A stretch of DNA of 64,000 bases from assembly GCA_000818945.1 (NCBI GenBank), contig KN805448.1, positions 1-64,000 of the forward strand. Reading direction: 5' to 3'. This DNA comes from Schizochytrium sp. CCTCC M209059. Its lineage: Eukaryota; Sar; Bigyra; Thraustochytrida; Thraustochytriidae. Position 1 is the first letter of the stretch. Each line of letters begins with the position of its first letter. The notes beneath the pieces were generated by a model. It searched no databases. It saw nothing but the letters and a program-made list of their open reading frames with translations, and was not told the DNA's origin. Positions 18,271 to 27,071 of the stretch are shown piece after piece. The position numbers were made by a program, and so were the translations under genes.

Positions 18271-19497
18271 ATGCTTCGCGGGATCGGGCGGCTAGGCCGC
18301 GAGTTCACGGCGCGCGACATGGCGCTCGAACTGCACAGACAGGACGAGGAGCACGCGGTGCGCGCGGAGCTGGACAAGCTGCTGTGCGAGGCGCGGGGAA
18401 CGTACGAGCTGTCCAAGGAAAAGGACGGTGAAATCGTGTACCAGTTCCCCGCGGACTACCGGGCCCGATTGTATGGAAAACGAACGTGGCTCTGGGCACG
18501 AGACCACCTGGGACCTCTGGCGCTGCGCGGCTTGCGTCTCTTTATTGGATTTTTTCTCGTGTTCTCCCTGGTGTTGTGCGTAATCATCTTGGTGCTCATC
18601 AGTCTACGCGAAGGCGGCAACCGCTCTCATCACCATCATAGTTTGGCGGATACCTACAACACCTTTGTACTCTGGTCCTTTTGGCGCAGAAACCCTTTCT
18701 TTCGAAACTACGAGTACGACGCCGTTCCCCAGTACCACGACCAAGTGGACAATACAGCGAATAGCTCGTCGAGCGATGATGGCGCGCGGACGAGCTCGCT
18801 TGCCGATGAGGTCTTTGCATTCATCTTTGGATCGCCTCGTCCCAGCACTGTGGATTCGCGTTGGGACTTGATCAAGCACGCTATCGTTAGTCACAACTTT
18901 GTCGTTACCGCAGAGCAGATGCGCCCTTTTTCGCTGCAGCCGGATGCTGACTCAAACACCTTTATGGGCGAGATCTGCGCGGGACTAGGCGGTGTCCCTG
19001 AAGCCTCGGACGATGGGCAAAAAGTGGTGTATAGGTTTGATGCGCTGCGCGAGTCTGCCGTTGCTGTAGAGGCGGCCTCGCAGGCAACGAGAGGTTCGCG
19101 GGACCGTCACTACCGTGAGCCGGAGTGGCTTCTTTTCGACCGGTCCGTGACCCTAGCAATTATCCTGGGTTCGTTCAATTTGTTGGTGCTCTTGGCGATG
19201 CGCCCATACATGCGCATGATGTCTGGCGAAGGTCCAATACGGCCTGTTCGTAGCCGGTTGCGCGGCAATTCATTAGTACTGGAGGATCCTGCTGCCTACA
19301 TGAAGAGATCGAGCCCATTTGTGTATTTTCTCTTGCAAGTCGCGTACGTCATGCGATTTCCGCTCTACACGTATGGTCTCCTGTATGTATTGATACCTCT
19401 AATGCGGTACCTCGTCTGTATTCGTTTTCTCAACCCTCGCATTCGTCATCGCAATCAGTTGCGTGCGGCCGCGGTGGAAGGTCATGCTGCTGGATGA
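18271..19497 (+). CDS. At5g03900-like membrane protein (plant/cyanobacterial family)
   Basis: Predicted 408 residues. It resembles the plant and cyanobacterial family of Arabidopsis At5g03900, labelled 'iron-sulfur cluster biosynthesis family protein' though its biochemistry is not settled. Shared features are a winged-helix-like start with EIVYQFPADYRARL, a TM segment at about 89-113, a Trp/Phe/Asn-rich linker, the FGSPRPS...WDLIKHAIVSHNFVVTAEQMRPF stretch, a repeat of the 'VVYRFDAL' motif, then two or three more hydrophobic segments in the C-terminal third. A hydrophilic Ser/Asp segment (about 155-180) is an insertion. The ATG at 18271 is the first Met; there is no clear targeting peptide. 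In plants the protein is plastidial; where it acts here is unknown. Confidence 0.7.
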   Translation: MLRGIGRLGREFTARDMALELHRQDEEHAVRAELDKLLCEARGTYELSKEKDGEIVYQFPADYRARLYGKRTWLWARDHLGPLALRGLRLFIGFFLVFSLVLCVIILVLISLREGGNRSHHHHSLADTYNTFVLWSFWRRNPFFRNYEYDAVPQYHDQVDNTANSSSSDDGARTSSLADEVFAFIFGSPRPSTVDSRWDLIKHAIVSHNFVVTAEQMRPFSLQPDADSNTFMGEICAGLGGVPEASDDGQKVVYRFDALRESAVAVEAASQATRGSRDRHYREPEWLLFDRSVTLAIILGSFNLLVLLAMRPYMRMMSGEGPIRPVRSRLRGNSLVLEDPAAYMKRSSPFVYFLLQVAYVMRFPLYTYGLLYVLIPLMRYLVCIRFLNPRIRHRNQLRAAAVEGHAAG

Positions 19498-20112
19498 GTG
19501 CGATTATCGATTGCATGCGAAACATCCGGTCTACACAAAGCAACTTTTTTGTTTATTTGTTTGTTTGTTTGCTTGTTTTTGTCTTGGTTTTTATTATATG
19601 CACACATACCACCCACTTCCCTCCACACCAAGCACACACATTCGCGTCCGTTCGGACTAGCCGGGTCGACGCAAATCAACTGTTGTTTCCGCTGCTTGCT
19701 GTTATTAAAATTGCAAGCGAAGAAACAGGCCGACACAAAGCAACTGTTAAATTTCTTAATTCATTGAGATTCGAATTCTTTCACTGGCTTCCCAATTGTG
19801 TTAAAAGCACAAGCACCTCTTCCCCAAACTCCACATTTCTAATTTTATGGTCTCAAAATACGGCAGGCATGTCAAAGGGAGCTCAGGTCCATCCATTCGC
19901 TCGTTCATTCAAAGTAATTCTGTCCAAGGGTTGTGGCCGTCCTACGTGCAGGAAGTCAATCAGTCGACCGATCAGCCGACACAATTGTTGTATCACGCCG
20001 TATTCACCACGGCCTTCTCTTTTCTTTTCTTTTCTTTTCTTTTTCACCTTCCTTCACCTTGTTTTGCTTTTCGCTTGATTTTTCGCGTGCACACATTCTG
20101 TCGGTCATGCAC
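19498..20112. other. Convergent 3' intergenic region
   Basis: 615 bp between two convergent genes, AT-richer than coding DNA. It contains a (TTTG)n tract (about 19546-19580), another T/C-rich (TTTTC)n tract (about 20018-20045) and unremarkable sequence. No gene is seen. Confidence 0.6.
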
Positions 20113-22083
20113 TCATGAAGAGGAGGAAGAAGACGAGGAAGGCACCTTTCTGAGGGGCACAGCTTTGGAAAAGTCAACATGAACGGCCCGAATGAGGCCG
20201 ATCACTTGCTCAGGGAGCTCCTCAGCATCTTGACCCTCAATCACAAACGCCATGTCAACAGTGAGGAGCTTGGCATAACCAATGCTGAGTTGCACGATGC
20301 GGTGTGCGATGCTCGAAGACCCAATGTCGAGATCGAGCTCGAGCACGTTCTTCGCCCGGAAATAACGCTGCGTCAACTTTTTGCCAACAAGGGCCGGCTT
20401 CGATCCGACTGCCTTCCGAACGATAAAGGGACCTTCATTGATGCGAGGAATGAGCTTGAAGCGTTGGTCACGGAACTCGTTCGCATCCTCGAGAAAGAAC
20501 TTTCGTGCAAGATTGGGAAATCCCTTGGGCAGCTTTGCGGCCGACGAAGACGAGAGCTCTGAACAGTCGTCATAGAGGCAATGTTGCAGCTTTTCAGTGG
20601 CAGCAAAGTAGAGCACAAAGCTGTAAAAGGGAGGACCAGGAACCTGGATGTGGACGACAAACATGAAGGGAAAGGAGTCTCCGCGACGAATCGCTTGCGC
20701 AATTCGGTTATCAGGGTGGTTGATGATATTGTCCTGACGGTCCTCGGTCAAAAAGTTGTCGACGGCAATGAGCTGGAAAAGAGCAGGATCGGCAAGCTGC
20801 TTTTTACTTGTAGTCAAGTACGACTCACTACGTACTTGCAGCTTTCTGATTTCAGGCACGTGCCAGTACTTTGTTTCGAGCGTGCTCGGTGGGTTTTGCG
20901 CGATGCGACTGGCTAGCGTCTCGCTCACAACGCAACTCTTTCGTGAGCTGGAATTCGGCGAGGGCGTCGTGCCATCACGGGCATCGTCGCCGTCGAGGCT
21001 TTCGTCGTCACCCTCGACGCTGGATCCATCGCCTGGGACGCCTTCATCTGCGGACACAAAGCCATCGTCGTCCGTGTCCTCACCCTCGAGCCAGTACTCG
21101 TCCGAGGGTCCGGTATCAAAGGTGCCGCCGTTCGTCTCGTGGGGAGGTGAGCGCACAGGCACAGGCGGAGAGATAGAGTAAGGGTCAAAGTACTGGGCGC
21201 CATCTGGGCCGTCGGTATCGGTGATGGCGCTGATGCCCGAGTCTTGCCGGATTTGCTCTGCTGTTTCCTCGACGATTCGTTGGGCTGCAGGGCTCTGCGA
21301 CGGCGCCTCAGAGGCTGCATAGTGTGAGCGCCGGGCGTTGAGGGCCTCGACCCATGCGGCGGCCTCTTGATGAGAGTGGGCTCGCAAGAAATAGCACTCT
21401 TCTTCGAGAGCAATGGCAGACTTGGTTTGAATGGCAAACTTGGAACCGGGAACGCCGTTGCGAGCCAAGACGCAGATATGCGTGGCCAGTCGCAAATCAA
21501 TGGAGGCGCTGGGTGTGGCGCTTTCGCCGAGCAAGACGTGCGTCGTTTTGTGCTTGTAGTAATTGAGGTGGCTGTTGTTGATGACAAAGAAGCGTTTTTG
21601 CCATCTGCCGTGTCGATTTTCCTTGCGCAAGTAGCCCTCTTTGGAGGGAAGACCCGTCTGGTCCTGCTCATTCACAGACTGACTGTACGCCTTGGAGGAT
21701 TTCTCTACCAAGCTCTTGCGCCGGAACCTGCGAATATCTTCGAATTTAGCCTGGGCGCCGGGCGCTGCCGAGACGCTGCGGGCGCGCACATCGTCCCTTT
21801 TTTCATTTGGCGCGCTGCTGGATTTACGCGGCGGGGGCCGCGAGAGCTGCATCGCGCTCATTCCCGTGTCGATCTCCAGAGCACTCGCCGTCACGGCGGC
21901 AGCGCTGGCGGCGGCGGATGCGCCGGCGGTGACCGCGTCCTTGCTCTTTTTCCGGCCGCGGTTGCGGAACTTGGACGGTGCGGTCCCGTTCGACGATGTC
22001 GACGCGACTGACGACAGCGATGAGGACGATGACACGGACTTCATCGCGTGCACCTTATCGTTGTGTTCGCTCACCTTGGGCAT
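20113..22083 (-). CDS. PH domain plus DUF1336 (EDR2-C) lipid-binding protein
   Basis: Predicted 656 residues. It has a Ser/Ala/Lys-rich disordered N-terminus (1-140), a pleckstrin-homology domain at about 145-250 (SKEGYLRKENRHGRWQKRFF), an acidic linker, and a C-terminal EDR2_C/DUF1336 domain from about residue 404 (KYWHVPEIRKLQVRSESY, later IPRINEGPFIVRKAVGSKPA and RYFRAKNVLELDLDIGSS). In Arabidopsis EDR2 the order is PH-START-DUF1336, and the PH domain binds phosphoinositides; the START domain is missing here. A role in membrane lipid sensing or transport is inferred. It ends in eight Ser residues encoded by a GAG/GAA-type repeat. The start is a true ATG at 22083. Confidence 0.88.
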   Translation of the reverse strand: MPKVSEHNDKVHAMKSVSSSSSLSSVASTSSNGTAPSKFRNRGRKKSKDAVTAGASAAASAAAVTASALEIDTGMSAMQLSRPPPRKSSSAPNEKRDDVRARSVSAAPGAQAKFEDIRRFRRKSLVEKSSKAYSQSVNEQDQTGLPSKEGYLRKENRHGRWQKRFFVINNSHLNYYKHKTTHVLLGESATPSASIDLRLATHICVLARNGVPGSKFAIQTKSAIALEEECYFLRAHSHQEAAAWVEALNARRSHYAASEAPSQSPAAQRIVEETAEQIRQDSGISAITDTDGPDGAQYFDPYSISPPVPVRSPPHETNGGTFDTGPSDEYWLEGEDTDDDGFVSADEGVPGDGSSVEGDDESLDGDDARDGTTPSPNSSSRKSCVVSETLASRIAQNPPSTLETKYWHVPEIRKLQVRSESYLTTSKKQLADPALFQLIAVDNFLTEDRQDNIINHPDNRIAQAIRRGDSFPFMFVVHIQVPGPPFYSFVLYFAATEKLQHCLYDDCSELSSSSAAKLPKGFPNLARKFFLEDANEFRDQRFKLIPRINEGPFIVRKAVGSKPALVGKKLTQRYFRAKNVLELDLDIGSSSIAHRIVQLSIGYAKLLTVDMAFVIEGQDAEELPEQVIGLIRAVHVDFSKAVPLRKVPSSSSSSSS

Positions 22084-24063
22084 CGTGCAAGCGAGCGAAA
22101 TGACGGTGCGATCAAATGAGGTAGAATTCTACTTCACTAGCGCTGCTCTCCTGCTCTTCCTCCTCCTCCTCGAGGACGACCTCCTGACTTCAAGCAAGCG
22201 TGCACGTGCGCGAACGTGCCACCCTCCCTCTTGGCGGGTCTCGAGCACGAAGCCTAAGCGCTCTGCCGCCTGTTTGTTTGTGGGTTTGTTTGTTGCTTTC
22301 CTTGCCGCCCTTGTTGTACACCGCGAGCGAGGCTCTGTGCGTGTGCAGGCCGCCTGCTCTCTCCGCGCGCACGCGCGCCTCTCCGCACGCAGCGCCGACG
22401 CCGACGGGCTGGCCGGCCGCGCGAGCGAGCGAGCGAGCGAGCGAGCGAGCTAGCTAGCTAGCCAGCTGGCTGCCAAGAGAGCGAGCGAGCGAGCGAGCGA
22501 GCGCGCGAGCGAAGGTATCGGGCGAGCACGACGCGCGCTGCGCTCGCCAGCCGGCACCGCGTACCCCGTCGCGCTGCGCGAGAGCGAGAGCGGTCTCGCG
22601 CCAGCAGGCTCTGCGAGCGGCGCCTGCCTGCCTGCCTGCCTGCCTGTTACGTTCTCTGTTTGTTGTTTTTGTCGCGGCGTCACCCGATTCGATCGATCGA
22701 TCGATCGATCGATCGATCGTTCGTTCGTTCGTTCGTTCGTTCGTTCTTTCTTTTCTTGCTTTCTTTCTTGCTTTCTTTCTTTCTTTCTTTGCGTCTCGGA
22801 AATCCCTTTTTGGATGCCGGCCCCTTTCGCCCCTTCGCGCCGCTTCTCCCGGAGACGCCGTCCCCCTTTTGCCCCCGCCCGCCTGCTGCCAGCCCGGCAC
22901 GCGGGCTCGACGCGACGGCCTCTCGCGCGGCAGCGAGGCTCGGGCAGACAGACCCCGCGCGCAGCGGCGCCAGGCGCGGCGGGCGAGCGAGGCCCGCAGA
23001 GGCGAGCGGCCTGCCGCAGCCGAGAGCGAGGCCGAGGGCGCCTGCCTGCCTGCCTGCCTGCCAGCCAGCCCGCTGAAGCTGGTACCGTGCACGGTATCGG
23101 GAAGGTGAGAGCGCGAGGCCAATCCGAGGCAGCGTCATCGATCGATCCAACCAGGCATAAGATAAGTGCAGCAGCGGCAGCCATGGCAGGTGTCGCATCG
23201 CTTGCGAAAGCTTGGCGATGAGAATGTCGCTTCGCAAGGACGGCGAGGCGCAGACGTCGCCAGGGAGAGGTCAGAGAGCCAAAGGAAAATGACACCGATG
23301 AGACGTGGACGGATGGATGGATGGACGGGTTTTTCTGGCTGATGGAAGGAAGCGGAAGAGCCTACGCGTGTCGGCGAGATGTAAGTAGCTGTGGCTGTGG
23401 CTGTGGAGGAGGTGGTGGTGGGCGGGCTGACGCACAGTCAAGAGCACGCACGTGCACGGCTGAAATCCACGCAGCAGCAGACGGCTGGATTAGCATAAAA
23501 AAAACGTGCTGGCGGCAGCGGCAGCGGCTGCGGCTGCGGGATGCTTGTCTGCTACTGCCAGCGTGGCGGGAATCTCGATGCGCGCGCGCGCGCGAGCGAG
23601 AGAGAGATGTGCATCGTCTGGCAGCAACGATGAGAATGGCGGAAAAGGAGCAGGGTTTTTTTATTTGATACGAAGGTGCTTTGCACGACAGTTCTCTGGG
23701 ACGACAATCGTGGGTGGCGTGCAGGCAGACAGACCTTCGTCTGCATTGGTGCAAACGAGAACGTTTTGCTCTTGAGCTCATTCATCTTTGCTGGCTATAC
23801 CGTCTCGCCGCACAGGCCATTGTCAATCTTGTGGATCGCATAGTGAGGTTTTGCTTTTTGGACAGTGAGATCGTTTGTGACCTTTTCGACCTTGCAACAA
23901 AACTTCTTCCTAGCCTTGCGTTGAGTTTTGTTGGATGTAGTGTGCGACTGCGCATTTGGAATAACACTAAGCGACAGTGCCGATCATTGAGGCCATGAAT
24001 GAGGAAAATCGGGAGAGAGGTATGACAACTAATTGTACGTATACGATTATAAAAAGAGAGAGC
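22084..24063. other. 2-kb intergenic region packed with simple repeats
   Basis: Between the PH-DUF1336 gene (5' end) and NOP2 (3' end), both minus. The left half is a mosaic of tetranucleotide arrays (separate entry). The right half (about 23100-24060) is unique, with GGATGGATGGAC (23310), TGTGGCTGTGG (23388-23405), GCGGCAGCGGCAG (23513-23545) and a CGCGCGCG/GAGAGAGA stretch (23580-23610). Open frames here show no family signal. A small non-coding RNA or intron-rich gene cannot be ruled out by eye. Confidence 0.5.
22415..22793. repeat. Cluster of adjacent tetranucleotide arrays
   Basis: In under 400 bp, in order: (GCGA)n at about 22420-22450, (TAGC)n at 22451-22462, (GCGA)n at about 22480-22502, (CCTG)n at about 22622-22646, (GATC)n at about 22690-22718, (GTTC)n at about 22719-22746, then CTTT/TTTC units to about 22793. 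The GATC array is fully palindromic and abuts the GTTC array directly. Confidence 0.9.
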
Positions 24064-26325
24064 CTAGTTCTTCTTGGTCTTCTTGGTCTTCTTCGCCTTG
24101 GCATCTTTGCCGTCGCTGGCCGGGCTCTTCTTTTGCTTCTTGACTTGTGCTTTCTCAACGCGCCCCGCCTTGCGCTTTTTATCTGCCGGAGACTTGCTCT
24201 TGCCAGCACCATTTGCTGCCTTAGGGCTTCTCGGGCCCTTGGCGCCGCCCTTGTTGGCGCCGCCCTTTTTGTTGGCAACCTTGCTGTTGGCACCCTTGGT
24301 AGGGATGGGTCCGCTTTCCGAGTCCTCGGGCGCGGTTTCAGGCGCAGTCGCCTTGGGGCCTGCGCCCGGGCCGCCAGCGACGCTGTTGCGGTTCGAGATC
24401 TTCTGCAATTTGCAGAGGAAGAACCCGTCCATGTTGTGCGCGTGCGGGTAAAAACGACGCGAATGCTTGAGCGAGGGGTGGAAGCGGTGTTCGCGGTAGC
24501 GCGTGAAACCAGGCCGCCCGACACTGACGCCAGACTCAATCACACGGACGTCGCGCTTCTCCAAAGCGTACTGCACGACCATCTCGTTCTCCTCGGCGGA
24601 GATGGAGCACGTCGAGTAAACAATAACACCCCCCGTCTTGGACTTGGGGTCCACCGAGTCAATAGCAGAGAGCAAGAGCTCCTTTTGCAGCCTTCCGGTC
24701 GTGCGAATATCGTGAAGAGTACGCGTCATCTTCACAGAGGGATCGCGCTGGATCACGCCAAGACCAGAGCACGGGGCATCGAGGAGAACACGATCGAAAC
24801 CACCCATCACTTCCGGGAATTTGCGGCCATCGTGGCAGCAGTGAATAATGTTGCGGCAACCAAGGCGCGCGGCATTGGCGACTGTGGACTGGATACGGTC
24901 CTTGTTGTGGTCATTGGCCACAATCAGACCCGTGTTTCGCATGAGTTGCGAAACGTACGTGGTCTTGCCACCAGGCGCGCTCGCCATGTCGAGGACGCGC
25001 TCGCCCTCGCGGGGCGCGAGCGCAAGCACTGGCGTGAAAGAAGACGCGCTCTGCAGCATGTAGTGGCCCGCAAGGTACTCGGGTGTAGCGCCAATGGGCA
25101 CGCTGGACTCGAATACCTTGAGGCCAACGTCGGACCAGTCTGCAAGGGGCTCCAGGCTAACACCACGCTGGGTCAGGACCTTGGCCAGATCTCTGCGCTT
25201 CGCCTTGAGCGTGTTGGTACGGATGACGGTCGGCCGGGGCGTTTCGTTGGCCTCGAGGAACTCGACCATTTCATTCGGGCTGAAGACGTTCAGGAAAAGT
25301 TCAATCAGTCCTGGAAGGTATCCGTAGAAGCGAGCACAGTCCTTGACGAGCTGGTCGATAAAGTCAGACCGCGACTGGCCCTGCTTAGCGACCTTGCGAA
25401 AGTTGGCGAGCGTGCCAAGGATTTCCTTAATGCGCTGTTGGACTGTGGCCGGGTCATCAACGGCCTCGTCTTCCTCGTCGGGGAGTTCGAAGACTTCCAT
25501 TACACGCGACACATCCTTATCATCGTCGTCCTCGTCTTCGTCCTCGTCTTCCTCGCCGGAAGCGCCTTCCTCTTCATCCTCGTCATCGGACTCGAGTCCC
25601 TTGTCGCGAAAGCCGGCAGCCGCATCGTCGTCATCTGCGTCTTCGTCGTCCGAGTCGCTCTCGTCTGCGAACATTTGTTTCGGGGCAGGCTTGCCGTTTG
25701 CTTCCTCCTCGTCTTCGTCGTCGTCGTCGTCATCAGAGGACGAGGCTTGCTCTGCAGCAGCGGCAGCAGCAGCAGCAGCAGCAGCTGCTGCTGCGGCTGC
25801 CTTTTTGCTCTTTGCGCTCGTCTTCTTTGGTGCCACAGGCTCCTCCTCCTCCTCCTCCTCCTCCTCCTCTTCCTCTTCTTCTTCCTCTTCGTCGTTGTCG
25901 TCGTCGTCCTCTTCTTCTTCTTCTTCTTCTTCTTCGACGTCGTCGTCCTCGTCATCGTCTTCGACATCCATCTCATCCGCATCGGCGTCATCACCGCCAC
26001 CAACACTCAGGAGGAGTTCCTTTTTCAAAGCAGAAATCATGTCCTCCTTGCTCTTGATGTTCTTGCTAAGAACCTTGCGAATGCGCTCGTCGAGCTCCTG
26101 CTCGAGCGGGTCATCCTCGTTCTCGCTCTCGCTTGCGCTCGAGACAACATCATTCTCGACCGCGGCCAAGGCCTTTTTCGCTGCGGCCATGCTTTCCTTG
26201 CGCTTCTTCTTTCGGTCTACCTGAACGGTCTTGGCCTGACGGGGTTCGGCATCTTGACGCTTCTTGGACGTCCTGGATGGCGTGCTTACACCACCCGTGC
26301 TCCGTCGCTTTCGCATGTTCGCCAT
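24064..26325 (-). CDS. NOP2: NOP2/NSUN1-type 25S/28S rRNA cytosine-C5 methyltransferase
   Basis: Predicted 753 residues. Rossmann-fold RNA m5C methyltransferase of the nucleolus, needed for large-subunit rRNA modification and 60S assembly. The Nop2 core is clear: NTLKAKRRDLAKVLTQRG, YMLQSASSFTPVLAL, SAM motif VLDMASAPGGKTTYVSQL (about residue 447), motif IV LLDAPCSGLGVIQRDP (about 518) and the catalytic-Cys motif VYSTCSISAEENE (about 575). The N-terminal third is a very long Asp/Glu tract with an Ala run; the C-terminus is Lys-rich, both common in nucleolar proteins. The start is the ATG at 26325 (MANMRKRRS); the upstream opening codon at 26394 is TTG. It is intronless and divergent from MSH2. 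Confidence 0.95.
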   Translation of the reverse strand: MANMRKRRSTGGVSTPSRTSKKRQDAEPRQAKTVQVDRKKKRKESMAAAKKALAAVENDVVSSASESENEDDPLEQELDERIRKVLSKNIKSKEDMISALKKELLLSVGGGDDADADEMDVEDDDEDDDVEEEEEEEEEDDDDNDEEEEEEEEEEEEEEEEEPVAPKKTSAKSKKAAAAAAAAAAAAAAAAEQASSSDDDDDDEDEEEANGKPAPKQMFADESDSDDEDADDDDAAAGFRDKGLESDDEDEEEGASGEEDEDEDEDDDDKDVSRVMEVFELPDEEDEAVDDPATVQQRIKEILGTLANFRKVAKQGQSRSDFIDQLVKDCARFYGYLPGLIELFLNVFSPNEMVEFLEANETPRPTVIRTNTLKAKRRDLAKVLTQRGVSLEPLADWSDVGLKVFESSVPIGATPEYLAGHYMLQSASSFTPVLALAPREGERVLDMASAPGGKTTYVSQLMRNTGLIVANDHNKDRIQSTVANAARLGCRNIIHCCHDGRKFPEVMGGFDRVLLDAPCSGLGVIQRDPSVKMTRTLHDIRTTGRLQKELLLSAIDSVDPKSKTGGVIVYSTCSISAEENEMVVQYALEKRDVRVIESGVSVGRPGFTRYREHRFHPSLKHSRRFYPHAHNMDGFFLCKLQKISNRNSVAGGPGAGPKATAPETAPEDSESGPIPTKGANSKVANKKGGANKGGAKGPRSPKAANGAGKSKSPADKKRKAGRVEKAQVKKQKKSPASDGKDAKAKKTKKTKKN

Positions 26326-27071
26326 GGTATAGTATAGAATGCGATCTAATGGACGGCCTGAGTGTTTGTTTATACCGTACGAGTCGACGGTCAAAGCAGC
26401 ACTGCGCGTCCGCTACGCGGTCACCTCCTCGTACGGCGCTCGACCGAGTAGGCGCGTTAGCGCTCTGATCTTGCACCAAGGCTTGGTCTAGAGGGTTCTC
26501 GCCCTGAGCGCAGGACTCGGGTCGGTGGTGGTGGGCAGAGCAGACGCCGCCACCGCGCGTCGTCCCAGACCGCTTTCTCCAAAGGTCTGCAAGCTGACGA
26601 CAGCCACGCTCCTTGCCTTCCACCGCGCGCTCAGGCTCCCCGTGCGTCAGCCAGCCAGCCAGCCAACCAACGAGCGCCGCGCCCAATGCCTTCGCGTCCG
26701 TGCCTGAGGACTGGGTCTCGAGGTCTGGCGACGGCAGGTTGACTGGCCAGAAGGAGGGCCGCGGATATCCTTGTTTACAACCAAAAGCGAGGATATCCTA
26801 GCTTCAGAGTCGCCGACTCTTTTTGCGTTGCGCAGCCGTGGTTAGGCGCCCAAGTCGCTTTTTGCACGAGCAGACCGTGATCGCGAGCGTCGCGAGCGTC
26901 GCGAGCGCGAGCGGGAGCTGCAACGAGCGAGAAGGCCAAGGCGGGGTCGACGTTGTGCGCTCGCGTATCAAGATCGCGTCGTGGCAATTCTTTCTTGCAA
27001 ACGGCAGGAGACAGCAGGAGCGCGAGGTATTCGTTCCATTCCTTGTCGAGGAGGGTCTCTTTGGAGGGAGC
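26326..27071. promoter_or_regulatory. Divergent NOP2/MSH2 intergenic region
   Basis: 746 bp between divergent starts. It contains CCAGCCAGCCAGCC (about 26650-26668) and CGCGAGCGT repeats (about 26880-26912). The MSH2 frame stays open upstream of its first ATG to 26823, but the translated segment does not resemble MutS domain I. If MSH2 has a longer N-terminus, it would have to be encoded here by spliced exons. Confidence 0.5.

Noticed and set aside
22450..23295. 281-codon minus-strand frame with KKERKQERKQ and SIDRSIDRS runs
   Set aside because: It is the translation of the CTTT, GTTC and GATC arrays; not a gene.
23977..26337. 786-codon plus-strand open frame opposite NOP2
   Set aside because: It is antisense to a gene with unmistakable NOP2 motifs; acidic and Ser tracts of NOP2 keep the opposite strand open.
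26823..27071. In-frame extension of MSH2 upstream of its ATG
   Set aside because: It starts from TTG and has no similarity to MutS domain I; the first ATG at 27072 is preferred.
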